Shown here: positions 5,943 through 13,028 of the stretch, piece by piece | Numbering within the stretch: the stretch's first letter is position 1 | Layout of the letters: each line of letters opens with the position of its first letter | Assembly (NCBI GenBank): GCA_900769905.1 | Contig: CAAGIL010000064.1 | Location: 1 to 13,028, forward strand | DNA from: Rikenellaceae bacterium | GTDB lineage: Bacteria; Bacteroidota; Bacteroidia; Bacteroidales; UBA932 | DNA: 13,028 bases | Direction: 5' to 3' | The notes under the pieces: generated by a model | Told to the model about the DNA's origin: nothing | The model's input: only the letters and a program-made list of their open reading frames with translations | The model's database searches: none | Position numbers and translations under genes: made by a program

Positions 5943-7262
5943 ATGAAACGAGGTATGAAAAAGGTATATATAGAAACATACGGTTGCCAGATGAACGTGG
6001 CAGACACCGAAGTAGTGTTCTCCATCCTCTCGAAGGAGGGCTACGAGCGCTGCGAAGACATAAACTCCGCCGACGTGATTATGGCGAACACCTGCTCCAT
6101 CAGGGACAACGCCGAGCAGAGGATACTGGGGAGGATAGAGCAGTTCAACATCCAGCGCAAGTCCCGTCCCGGCACCCTCGTGGGCATACTCGGCTGTATG
6201 GCGGAGCGCCTCAAGGAGGCACTGCTGGACTCGGGCAAGGTGGACATCGTGGCCGGACCGGACAGCTACCGCAAGCTTCCGGAACTGCTCGCTGCGGCAG
6301 GCGACGGCAAGCCGCAGATTGACGTGCTCCTCTCGCGCGAGGAAACCTACGCCGACATCTCCCCGGTCAGGCTGGACCGTAACGGGGTATCCGCGTTCAT
6401 CTCCATAATGCGCGGGTGCAACAACGTGTGCTCGTACTGCGTGGTGCCGTACACCCGTGGTGCCGAGCGCAGCCGCGACTGGAGGACGATAGTACGCGAG
6501 GCGTGCGAGTGCGCTTCCGCCGGGTACAAAGAAATCACGCTGCTCGGACAGAATGTGGACTCGTACCGCGACGGGGACGTGGATTTCGCCGCCCTCCTCG
6601 CCAGGGTCGCCGAAACGGTACCCGGCCTGAGGATAAGGTTCTCCACCTCCAACCCCCAGGACATCTCCGACGAGGTGCTGCGCACAATGGCGTCCCACGA
6701 CAACATCTGCCACCACATACACCTTCCGGTGCAGTCCGGTTCCGACCGCATACTCGAGAAGATGCGCCGCCGCTACAGCCGCGAATGGTACCTTTCCCGC
6801 GTGGACAGGATACGCGAATTCATGCCTGACTGCGCCATCACCACCGATGTCATCGCCGGCTTCTGCTCCGAGACCGAGGAGGACCACAAGGACACCCTCA
6901 GCCTCTTCGAAAAGGTAGGGTTCGATGCCGCCTTCATGTTCTACTACTCCGAACGTCCGGGCACACTCGCGGCGCGCAAGTACCCCGATGACGTGGATAT
7001 ACAGACCAAGACCAGGCGCCTGGAGGAAATCATCGCCCTGCAGAACCGCCTCTCCCTGGAGAGCAACAGGCGCGACCTGGGCAAGAGTTTCACCGCCCTC
7101 GTGGAAGGTCCGTCCAAGAAGGACCCGGCCCAGCTTTGCGGGCGCAACCCGCAGAACAAGATGTGCGTGTGGACGGACAGCGTGCACAAGGCGGGCGACT
7201 TCGTGGAAGTGGAGGTGCTCGACTGCACTCAGGCCACCCTGCTCTGCAAACTGAAAGAATAA
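5943..7262 (+). CDS. miaB: tRNA-2-methylthio-N6-dimethylallyladenosine synthase MiaB
   Basis: MiaB is a radical-SAM methylthiotransferase that adds a 2-methylthio group to i6A37 in the anticodon loop of tRNAs reading UNN codons. The 439-residue protein has the N-terminal domain with the three auxiliary iron-sulfur cysteines: C15 (TYGCQMN), C51 (NTCSIRDNAEQR) and C85 (LGCMAER). The radical-SAM cluster CxxxCxxC is at C159, C163 and C166 (GCNNVCSYCVVPYTRG). STSNPQDISDEV and HLPVQSGSDRILEKMRR follow, then a C-terminal TRAM domain (about 375-438). CSIRDNAEQ and CVVPYTRG favour MiaB over MtaB or RimO. Start is either 5943 or 5955 (MKKVYIETYGC); a GGAGGA at 5937-5942 abuts the first ATG and stands 12 bases from the second, so neither is decisive. 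radC follows after 20 bases. Confidence 0.97.
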   Translation: MKRGMKKVYIETYGCQMNVADTEVVFSILSKEGYERCEDINSADVIMANTCSIRDNAEQRILGRIEQFNIQRKSRPGTLVGILGCMAERLKEALLDSGKVDIVAGPDSYRKLPELLAAAGDGKPQIDVLLSREETYADISPVRLDRNGVSAFISIMRGCNNVCSYCVVPYTRGAERSRDWRTIVREACECASAGYKEITLLGQNVDSYRDGDVDFAALLARVAETVPGLRIRFSTSNPQDISDEVLRTMASHDNICHHIHLPVQSGSDRILEKMRRRYSREWYLSRVDRIREFMPDCAITTDVIAGFCSETEEDHKDTLSLFEKVGFDAAFMFYYSERPGTLAARKYPDDVDIQTKTRRLEEIIALQNRLSLESNRRDLGKSFTALVEGPSKKDPAQLCGRNPQNKMCVWTDSVHKAGDFVEVEVLDCTQATLLCKLKE

Positions 7263-7282
7263 GTTATAAACACTCTTGAACT

Positions 7283-7966
7283 ATGAAAATCAAAGACTTG
7301 TGCGCGAGTGAGAGACCTCGCGAGAAAATGCTTTCCCGGGGCGCGGAAAGCCTCGGCAACGGAGAACTCCTGGCAGTGCTGATACGCAGCGGGGACGGGG
7401 CGGACAGCGCTCTGGACCTGGCTTCCAAACTGCTCAATTCCTTTGACGGCAAGCTCACCCGGCTGTTCAATGCATCACCGGACACCCTGTGCGCCCAGAA
7501 GGGCATAGGCCCGGGGAAGGCGTGCTGCATAATGGCGGCAGCCGAACTCGGGAGGCGCTTCCTGAGCGAACAGTCCCAGGACGGCATTACCCTGATAAGC
7601 GCCCGAATGGTCTACGACCTGCTCATTCCCCGCCTCAAAGGGCTGAAGCACGAGGAGTGCTGGGTCCTGCTCCTCGATGAGGGTCACCGCCTGATACACA
7701 AGCAGATGCTCAGCCTCGGCGGGAGCAAGTCAACAGTCATCGACATACGTCTGCTGATGGCCCTGGCGCTGGAGAAGAAGGCATCGGGGCTCATCCTGGC
7801 CCACAACCATCCCAGCGGCAACCCCGAGCCCAGCGGTGCAGACGCAAAGCAGACCGAAGCGCTGCACAAGGCGGCTTCGGCCTGCGGATTGTTTTTTCTT
7901 GACCACGTGGTCATCTGCGACAACTCATTCTTTTCCTTCGCAGACGGACGTGAATACAGGGCTTAG
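7283..7966 (+). CDS. radC: RadC-family JAB-domain protein
   Basis: This 227-residue protein has the standard RadC architecture. An N-terminal helix-hairpin-helix segment contains GIGPGKA at about 74-80. A C-terminal JAB/MPN metalloprotease-like domain carries the JAMM motif: H174, H176, S184 and D187 in HNHPSGNPEPSGAD, with a probable glutamate at E124/E125. All metal-binding residues are intact. Despite the historical name, a repair role for RadC was not supported in E. coli; the biochemical function remains uncertain. Start MKIKDLCASERPREKML fits the family well. It sits 20 bases after miaB and is probably co-transcribed with it. Its end is only 4 bases from the stop of the converging hdeD-like gene. 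Confidence 0.93.
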   Translation: MKIKDLCASERPREKMLSRGAESLGNGELLAVLIRSGDGADSALDLASKLLNSFDGKLTRLFNASPDTLCAQKGIGPGKACCIMAAAELGRRFLSEQSQDGITLISARMVYDLLIPRLKGLKHEECWVLLLDEGHRLIHKQMLSLGGSKSTVIDIRLLMALALEKKASGLILAHNHPSGNPEPSGADAKQTEALHKAASACGLFFLDHVVICDNSFFSFADGREYRA

Positions 7967-7970
7967 TTCC

Positions 7971-8579
7971 CTATTGACCGTAGTCAATCGGCGGAAGGTC
8001 GTCCTTTATATAGCGGTTCATACGCCTCAACTCTATGGCGATGCCCACGAGCACTGCCCCGAAGAGCACTATCGCTCCCGCAACGAGGAAGATGATCACC
8101 GTGGCGCCCACGCTGTAGTTGAAGATGCAGAATATGGAAAGGACGAGCATCAGAAGGCCCGCTATGGTGAGCCAGGCAGAGCCCGGAGCACCGAGCGCGC
8201 GTATGTCTCCGGAAAGTCCCATAACCATAAAGCTGTGGTACATAAGCCATATTCCGAGTATTACAGGAAGTATCACTCTTGTGACACCCGGGAAGGCACA
8301 GAGGAAGATACCCGCAAGGATATCGATTGTGGCACCGAAAAGGTTGTAACCCCTCATCATAAAGAGGTTACGGCTCTCCAGCGCAACCACGAGGCTGCTG
8401 ATACCGCTGATAAGCATCACGGCTCCGAAGATTACGGACACTGCGATATAGGTATCGAACGGATTGCAGAAGAGCACGATTCCGAAAACGATGGCCAGAA
8501 GCCCGGCCACCAGAAAGAGCCACCAGCGGTTGATGACTCTGCTTACCCTATCGGCAAGCTGCTGAAAAATGTTTGACAT
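7971..8579 (-). CDS. HdeD/DUF308-family membrane protein
   Basis: This 202-residue protein is almost entirely hydrophobic and shows six likely transmembrane helices at about 19-41, 43-67, 77-97, 103-123, 135-154 and 159-184, with short polar ends. The repeated pattern of a helix ending in a glycine-rich stretch (LFLVAGLLAIVFGIVLFCNP, then FGAVMLISGIS) is typical of the HdeD/DUF308 family, whose E. coli member is linked to acid resistance. No catalytic motif is visible. It starts 3 bases after the stop of pspC and very likely belongs to the same transcript, suggesting an envelope-stress module; that is inference. The final codons lie within a small hairpin between this gene and radC. Confidence 0.82.
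   Translation of the reverse strand: MSNIFQQLADRVSRVINRWWLFLVAGLLAIVFGIVLFCNPFDTYIAVSVIFGAVMLISGISSLVVALESRNLFMMRGYNLFGATIDILAGIFLCAFPGVTRVILPVILGIWLMYHSFMVMGLSGDIRALGAPGSAWLTIAGLLMLVLSIFCIFNYSVGATVIIFLVAGAIVLFGAVLVGIAIELRRMNRYIKDDLPPIDYGQ
7973..7988. terminator. Small hairpin between converging radC and hdeD-like genes
   Basis: ATTGAC-cgta-GTCAAT forms perfect 6-base arms with a 4-base loop. It overlaps the first base of the hdeD-like stop codon (7971-7973) and its last codons, and lies 6 bases after the radC stop. Its position suits bidirectional transcription termination, but there is no T-run on either side and the stem is short. Confidence 0.3.
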
Positions 8580-8582
8580 ATA

Positions 8583-8765
8583 TTAAAAACGGGGCATAAG
8601 GGCCCAGCAAACCAGGTAAGCGATGATCCCGCTGCCTCCGGCAAGGGCAAGGATTACAAAAACAATGCGCACAAGGGTAGAATCAACATTCAAATACTCG
8701 GCCAATCCTCCGCATACGCCGCTTATCTTCACATCGGTCGAAGACAACTTCAATCTTTTTGCCAT
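8583..8765 (-). CDS. PspC-domain small membrane protein
   Basis: This 60-residue protein is a minimal PspC domain. A basic N terminus (MAKRLKLSS) leads into KISGVCGGLAEYLNVDSTLVR, the family signature, followed by one hydrophobic helix (IVFVILALAGGSGIIAYLVCWALMP). PspC in Proteobacteria takes part in the phage-shock response at the inner membrane; stand-alone short PspC proteins are common in Bacteroidota and their role there is not established. No PspA, PspB or PspF is nearby. It is followed after 3 bases by the hdeD-like gene and preceded by a divergent promoter region. Identification is strong despite the small size because the signature is complete. Confidence 0.92.
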   Translation of the reverse strand: MAKRLKLSSTDVKISGVCGGLAEYLNVDSTLVRIVFVILALAGGSGIIAYLVCWALMPRF

Positions 8766-8813
8766 AACTCACAAATTTTCTCCGGTTCCGCAAATGCAAA
8801 ACCAATTACCACG

Positions 8814-8821
8814 CAAATATA
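8814..8821 (-). promoter_or_regulatory. -7 box for pspC-hdeD pair
   Basis: TATATTTG on the minus strand matches TAnnTTTG. It would give a leader of about 40-45 bases before the pspC ATG at 8765. No clear -33 TTTG lies at the right spacing. Confidence 0.4.
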
Positions 8822-8833
8822 TAAAAGAAATAT

Positions 8834-8841
8834 TAACTTTG
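8834..8841 (+). promoter_or_regulatory. -7 box for the patatin-barrel gene
   Basis: TAACTTTG matches TAnnTTTG and lies 25 bases before the ATG at 8867. A -33 TTTG is not found 19-21 bases upstream. It is 12 bases from the oppositely oriented pspC -7 box, so the two promoters share their upstream DNA. Confidence 0.4.
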
Positions 8842-8866
8842 TATCCTGTCAGTCAGATTTGTAGAA

Positions 8867-11248
8867 ATGAAAAAAGTTTTAACCTTATCCCTCCTGCTGC
8901 TTTCCACAGCCGTTCAGCTTTCCGCTGAAAACAAACTCACCGATGAGGAACAAGCCCGTCCCAAAGTTGGAGTAGTGCTCTCCGGAGGCGGAGCCAAAGG
9001 TGCCGCCCATATCGGCATACTCAAATACCTTGAAGAACAGGGTATTCCCATCGACTGCATCGTGGGCACCAGCATGGGTTCCATCATAGGCGGTCTCTAC
9101 GCAATGGGCTACAGCCCGGACGAGATGGCAGACATCATCAAGAATGTGGACTGGTCACTGTATATGAGCAACGACGTGGCCCGCCGCCAGCTCTCCTACC
9201 TCAGCAAGAAAAAGCACCAGGGCTATTCCATAAACATACCGTTCTCCTTCGGAGAGAAGGAGAGCCGGGAAAACATCAAGACCCGGAACAAGACCGCCCT
9301 GATGAACTCCCTCCCGAGCGGGGTGATTTCGGGCAACAACCTCGTCAACCTTTTCAACTCCCTGAGCATAGGATACACGGACAGCCTCGATTTCGACAAG
9401 TTGCCGGTGCAGTACGCCTGCGTCGCCACTGAACTGGTCAGCGGCGGCGAGAAGATCCACAGAAAGGGAATCGTGCCCCTGGCAATCAGGTCCAGTATGG
9501 CCATTCCGGGCGTATTCAGCCCTGTGTACTCCGAAGACGAGGTGCTGGTGGACGGAGGTATGCTCAACAACTTCCCGGTTGACGTGTGCCGCGGGTTGGG
9601 TGCCGACATCATCATAGGCGTGAGCTTGGCCGAAGACCTGGAAAAGGACCCGGAAATGCTGCGTTCACTCCCTTCCCAAATCAAGCAGCTCAAAGGCATA
9701 ATCACCGGCAAAGGGCTTGAAGAGCACAAGCAGATGTGCGACCTGTTCATAGCTCCTGACATCAAGGGCTACGGAATGATGAGCTTCAACGCGAAAAGCA
9801 TCGAGACCCTGGTTCAGCGCGGGTACGAGGCCGCGGCCGATTCCTCCGCCGCCCTGGAGCACATCAAGGAGATGATAGGTGACAGGGTGGGCGAAGCGCG
9901 CAGGTTCAATGCCCCGAAAGCAAGGCGCATCAGCGACAGGGAGTTCACGATTTCGGAAATCAGGCTTCACGGAGTCAGCGGCGACGAAAGCCGCTGGCTG
10001 CTCAGGAAATGCGGGCTCAAGACCGGCGTACCGGTGCATAGCGAAGACGTAAACAAGGCAATATCAATGTTCTACGGCACCAACGCCTTCTCCGACATCA
10101 CCTACACCTACACGGAAGACGGAGTCGGGGACAGTTACATACTGGACATCCGTTTCCGTGACGCAAAGCCTCACGTCATCAGTATGGGGATGAACACCAA
10201 CAGCCACGATGCAGTCACCACCGGTATCAGGATAGGGTTCAACGATCAGAAACTGACGGGCTTCAGGGCCGTCGTAAACCTCAAAATGGGATACAATCCG
10301 TCCGCAGCAGTTACGCTTTCAGCAGTTCCTGCCGTATGGCCAAGGGTCAATCTCAGCTACGAATTCAACAAGAGGGATGTCGATACGTACACCCACGGTA
10401 TTCTGGACTCCGACTTCAGGTATAAGCGCCAGAATCTGAGCCTCTACCTTTCCGAGTACCATCTCAAGTTCTTCAACCTCAAGGGTGGAGTCTTCGCGGA
10501 GAGGGTAGCAATTCCTCGCATGTTCCTCACGGGTGCCACAACGGAATACGGTTCCCGCATCGCTCCCCTCAAGCAGTTTGGGACCTTCGCAGAAATCAAT
10601 TTCGACAATCTTGATCAGGACTATTTCGCCTCCCGAGGGGTTCATGCCTATCTCCACGCCAGGTCCTATCTTCTCCAGCATCGCGCCGGCGCCTTTGAGA
10701 AGAGGCCTGTCCACAGAATCAGCGGAGGGGTTCAGGGCTACATTCCTCTTGTCAGCGGCAGGCTTGAGCTCATTCCGAACGCCTCTTTCAGCCTCAATTT
10801 CACCGAGGGTGCAATTTTTGACACCGACTTCAACAAGGGATTCGGGAACGATATGCCTAATTATTTATACCCTACGATGGGCAACTACATAGGCGGACCT
10901 CAGGCCGGGATGGACCTTCCGCAGCAGGTTCCGTTTGCAGGACTGTATGAGACGGTTTCAGTAGAGAATGCCATTTGCGCCGGAGCCGACCTCAGATTAC
11001 GCATCTTCGGCAGGCATTACATAAGCGCCCGGGTGAGCGCTGCAAGGACGGCTCCCCTGGAGCTCCTGTTCAGCGACGAACTGAGTCTCTCAGACGGCTC
11101 CACGCTCCACATTGACAATCTGAGCCACATCGGTGCCGCCCTGCGTTATTCCATCGACACGATGATCGGTCCCGTATGCCTGGAGGCTGGCTGGTCCACC
11201 CTCTCACGCAAAATGGGACTCTTTTTCAGTATGGGAAGATATTTCTAA
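8867..11248 (+). CDS. Patatin-like phospholipase with POTRA-like segment and outer-membrane beta-barrel
   Basis: This 793-residue protein has a Sec signal peptide (KKVLTLSLLLLSTAVQLSA, about 1-20). An N-terminal patatin domain (about 31-330) follows, with oxyanion loop SGGGAKG (39-45), nucleophile S69 in GTSMG and catalytic aspartate D229 in DGG (229-231). A POTRA-like region follows at about 358-436 (FTISEIRLHGVSGDESRWLL, then FYGTNAFSDITYTY), then about 350 residues of amphipathic beta strands ending in FFSMGRYF, with a terminal aromatic as in outer-membrane barrels. The order passenger-POTRA-barrel is that of the type Vd (PlpD-like) family and BamA-like surface antigens, so the patatin domain is probably placed outside or at the outer membrane and hydrolyses lipid acyl esters. 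All catalytic residues are intact. An esterase lipoprotein gene follows 18 bases later. The barrel is inferred from pattern, not modelled. Confidence 0.9.
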   Translation: MKKVLTLSLLLLSTAVQLSAENKLTDEEQARPKVGVVLSGGGAKGAAHIGILKYLEEQGIPIDCIVGTSMGSIIGGLYAMGYSPDEMADIIKNVDWSLYMSNDVARRQLSYLSKKKHQGYSINIPFSFGEKESRENIKTRNKTALMNSLPSGVISGNNLVNLFNSLSIGYTDSLDFDKLPVQYACVATELVSGGEKIHRKGIVPLAIRSSMAIPGVFSPVYSEDEVLVDGGMLNNFPVDVCRGLGADIIIGVSLAEDLEKDPEMLRSLPSQIKQLKGIITGKGLEEHKQMCDLFIAPDIKGYGMMSFNAKSIETLVQRGYEAAADSSAALEHIKEMIGDRVGEARRFNAPKARRISDREFTISEIRLHGVSGDESRWLLRKCGLKTGVPVHSEDVNKAISMFYGTNAFSDITYTYTEDGVGDSYILDIRFRDAKPHVISMGMNTNSHDAVTTGIRIGFNDQKLTGFRAVVNLKMGYNPSAAVTLSAVPAVWPRVNLSYEFNKRDVDTYTHGILDSDFRYKRQNLSLYLSEYHLKFFNLKGGVFAERVAIPRMFLTGATTEYGSRIAPLKQFGTFAEINFDNLDQDYFASRGVHAYLHARSYLLQHRAGAFEKRPVHRISGGVQGYIPLVSGRLELIPNASFSLNFTEGAIFDTDFNKGFGNDMPNYLYPTMGNYIGGPQAGMDLPQQVPFAGLYETVSVENAICAGADLRLRIFGRHYISARVSAARTAPLELLFSDELSLSDGSTLHIDNLSHIGAALRYSIDTMIGPVCLEAGWSTLSRKMGLFFSMGRYF

Positions 11249-11266
11249 AACCACACACAACATTTT

Positions 11267-12826
11267 ATGAAAGCATTCACGTTATTTTCCGCCACGATGT
11301 CCGCAGCCCTTCTGCTTGCTGCTTCCTGCGCGAAGTCCCCGGTTTCCGAGATAGTGGAAGTTGAGGGAGGCAAGATTCAGGGTTATGTCAGCGAGTCGCT
11401 GACCGTTTACAAAGGCATACCTTTCGCCGCCCCTCCTGTCGGAGAACTGCGCTGGAAGGCTCCTCAGCCTGTGCTCCCCTGGGAAGGGATTCGCAGCGCG
11501 GCCGAGTTCGGCCCAAGTCCCATCCAGGCCGGCAATCCCGGCGAGACCAGCGAGGACTGCCTCTACCTCAACGTGTGGACCCCTGCCAAAACCGTCAAGG
11601 ACAAGCTGCCGGTGCTCGTATGGATATACGGAGGCGGCTTTGCAGGAGGATCCAGCTCCTATTATGACGGGGCCAAACTGGCAGATAAGGGTGTAGTGCT
11701 CGTTTCCATCAACTACCGCGTGGGCAAGCTGGGCTTCTTCGCCCATCCTGAGCTCAATGCCGAGACCGAACAGGGCACCAGCGGCAACTACGGCCTGCTC
11801 GACCAGATTGCTGCCCTCAAGTGGGTACAGTCCAATATCTCGAAGTTCGGCGGCGACCCCGACAAGGTCACCATCTTCGGCGAGTCCGCCGGCGGCATCT
11901 CCGTCAGCATGCTCTGCGCCTCCCCTCTCGCAAAGGGACTCTTCCGCGGAGCCATTTCCCAGAGCGGAGGATCCTTCGGTCCTACCCGCACCACCTCTTA
12001 TCCGGGGGAGAATATGAAAACTCTGGAAATGTCTCTGAAAGAGGGACTTGCATACGCCGAATCCGTGGGTGCCAGGGACCTCGCAGACCTGCGTGCGCTG
12101 GACGTTTCCTACTTCTCCAAACCGGGGATGATGACCGGCGGAGCCTGGCCTATAGTGGACGGCTACGTGATTCCGGACGACCAGCACAAGCTCTATGAGG
12201 CCGGCAGCTTCAACGATGTTGCCGTGCTCATCGGATACAACTCTGACGAGGGTGCAAGTTTCGGTGCCGCAAGGGAACCAGGCCAGCACATCGCCAATAC
12301 TCAGCTGCGCTACGGACCGTACGCCGATGCCCTGCTCAAGGCCTACCCACTCGCCGGGAACTCCGTGCCGAAGAGCGCCCGCGACCTTATGAGGGATGCG
12401 GCTTTCGGATGGCAGACCTGGGCCTGGGCCTGCCTCCAGTCAGAGAATGGCGCCGCCCCTGTGTACCTGTACTACTTCGACCAGCACCCCGACTACCCGG
12501 AAGGCTCTCCGCGCTACGGCTACGGCTCGCCGCACGGTCAGGACGTGGACTATGTCTTCGGCAGCGTTCGCAATCCTCAGCTCGACAGCGACCTTGCGCT
12601 CAGCGAGACGATGATGTGCTACTGGACCAACTTCGCGAAGAATCTTGACCCGAACGGGGAAGGACTGCCTGAGTGGCCCCGCTTCACTCCGGAAAAGCAC
12701 GTTTCGATGTACCTGAGCGGGGCCAAACCTTTCGCCGGCCCGGTTCCTGACGAAGCCGCGATGGAGGTTCTCGACGGTTATTTCGCCTGGAGAAGAAGCC
12801 CCGAGGGCGCAGCCTGGGCGAAATAG
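11267..12826 (+). CDS. Carboxylesterase type B family lipoprotein
   Basis: This 519-residue alpha/beta hydrolase belongs to the carboxylesterase/cholinesterase family. A lipoprotein-type signal is present (KAFTLFSATMSAALLLAASC, with C21; the lipobox AAS-C is a relaxed form). The family motifs follow in order: YKGIPFAAPPVGELRWK (48-64), EDCLYLNVWTP (96-106), the oxyanion hole YGGGF (121-125), and the nucleophile elbow GESAGG with S207. The acid is E328 in YNSDEGASFG and the base H423 in GSPHGQDVDYVFG, so the triad is complete. It would be anchored in the envelope and hydrolyse esters; the natural substrate cannot be named (candidates include acyl or aryl esters of dietary or glycan origin). 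It lies 18 bases after the patatin-barrel gene with no promoter motif between, so co-transcription is likely. Its frame remains open beyond the TAG stop into the repeat array. Confidence 0.93.
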   Translation: MKAFTLFSATMSAALLLAASCAKSPVSEIVEVEGGKIQGYVSESLTVYKGIPFAAPPVGELRWKAPQPVLPWEGIRSAAEFGPSPIQAGNPGETSEDCLYLNVWTPAKTVKDKLPVLVWIYGGGFAGGSSSYYDGAKLADKGVVLVSINYRVGKLGFFAHPELNAETEQGTSGNYGLLDQIAALKWVQSNISKFGGDPDKVTIFGESAGGISVSMLCASPLAKGLFRGAISQSGGSFGPTRTTSYPGENMKTLEMSLKEGLAYAESVGARDLADLRALDVSYFSKPGMMTGGAWPIVDGYVIPDDQHKLYEAGSFNDVAVLIGYNSDEGASFGAAREPGQHIANTQLRYGPYADALLKAYPLAGNSVPKSARDLMRDAAFGWQTWAWACLQSENGAAPVYLYYFDQHPDYPEGSPRYGYGSPHGQDVDYVFGSVRNPQLDSDLALSETMMCYWTNFAKNLDPNGEGLPEWPRFTPEKHVSMYLSGAKPFAGPVPDEAAMEVLDGYFAWRRSPEGAAWAK

Positions 12827-12865
12827 CACGGGGGGAGTCTGTTGCCCCGCACGGGTCGCGCCACG

Positions 12866-13028
12866 CCCTTGTTTGCGGGATGCGTTGAGCCCTTGTTCCC
12901 GGGATGCACTGAGCCCTTGTTCCCGGGTTGCGCCGTGACCTTGTTCGCGGGACGCACTTTGACCTTGTTCCCGGGATGTACCGTACCCTTGTTCCCAGGA
13001 CGCACTGAGCCCTGTTCCCGGGATGTAC
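12866..13028. repeat. 24-bp tandem repeat array (at least 6.8 units, runs off the window)
   Basis: Units begin at 12866, 12890, 12914, 12938, 12962, 12986 and 13010 with period exactly 24, except that the last visible unit lacks one T. The core CCTTGTTCCCGGGA is strongly conserved, with the SmaI-like palindrome CCCGGG intact in units 2, 3, 5 and 7. The second half of the unit is variable (TGCACTGAG and relatives). Bases 12839-12865 look like a decayed earlier unit. There are no spacers, so this is not CRISPR. Being a multiple of three, the array is open in frame on both strands: the plus strand reads as repeats of the form P/T-L-F-P/A-G-C/R-x-x, the minus strand as H/R-P-G/A-N-K-G/V-x-x. Whether it is intergenic minisatellite or the end of a leftward gene cannot be decided here. 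Confidence 0.9.

Noticed and set aside
5892..7187. Long open frame (431 codons) on the minus strand opposite miaB
   Set aside because: It is the antisense of a clear MiaB with all cysteine motifs. Its composition, rich in H, V, A and G with no recognisable motif, is typical of the mirror frame of a GC-rich gene.
11282..12289. Open frame of 335 codons on the minus strand opposite the esterase
   Set aside because: Same reason: the plus-strand esterase has the complete catalytic triad, and the antisense frame has no domain, signal or start context.
12828..12850. Rho-independent terminator after the esterase (CGGGG ... CCCCG)
   Set aside because: Only about 5 paired bases with an 11-12 base loop and no T-run after it.
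12778..13005. A separate minus-strand gene encoding 75 residues of PGNKG repeats
   Set aside because: It ends inside the antisense of the esterase, has only a GTG start in the middle of a repeat unit and is interrupted upstream by the single-base deletion at about 13013. Kept only as a possibility under the repeat finding.
12866..13028. CRISPR array
   Set aside because: Repeat units are directly abutting with a 24-base period and no spacers, and no cas gene is present.

Overview
The window looks like chromosomal core DNA from a member of the Bacteroidota, most probably order Bacteroidales, with GC in the mid-50s percent by eye. Three things point there. The omega subunit (rpoZ) is the divergent Bacteroidota type. 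Several intergenic regions carry the Bacteroidota sigma-factor motif TAnnTTTG, twice with a TTTG box 19-20 bp upstream. Start codons mostly lack Shine-Dalgarno sequences, and secreted proteins mature at AQ or at a lipobox cysteine. Genus cannot be decided from the sequence alone; an Alistipes-like or uncultured gut Bacteroidales is a guess.

Layout. 1-2919 is a leftward operon trxB > bamD > rpoZ > recN (recN is cut by the left edge): thioredoxin reductase, outer-membrane assembly lipoprotein, RNA polymerase omega and a DNA repair ATPase. A compact 89-bp divergent promoter region (2920-3008) separates it from a rightward Fur-family regulator gene (3009-3470). The Fur-like protein lacks the usual structural-zinc cysteines, and a 17-bp inverted repeat lies over the -33 boxes of both promoters. 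3492-5895 is a leftward three-gene operon, WHy-domain lipoprotein > SPOR-domain secreted protein > rpoN (sigma-54), in which each junction is a 4-base ATGA stop/start overlap. From a 47-bp divergent promoter, miaB (tRNA thiomethylation) and radC run rightward (5943-7966). They converge on the leftward pair pspC > hdeD-like (8765-7971), two small membrane proteins. Another divergent promoter region (8766-8866) starts a rightward pair: a patatin-like phospholipase fused to a POTRA-like segment and C-terminal beta-barrel, then a carboxylesterase type B lipoprotein (8867-12826). The last about 160 bases are a 24-bp tandem repeat array running off the right edge.

How it works together. Most genes are housekeeping, with a bias to the cell envelope (BamD, SPOR, WHy, PspC, HdeD-like, patatin-barrel, esterase) and to transcription control (omega, Fur-like, sigma-54). 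I see no mobile element, CRISPR array, tRNA, rRNA, toxin-antitoxin pair or recognisable defence system, and nothing I would call a new biological system. The parts most worth a second look are the interlocked trxB/fur control region, the zinc-cysteine-less Fur protein, the ATGA-coupled envelope-sigma-54 operon, and the 24-bp repeat array, which is open in frame with the preceding esterase beyond its amber stop.
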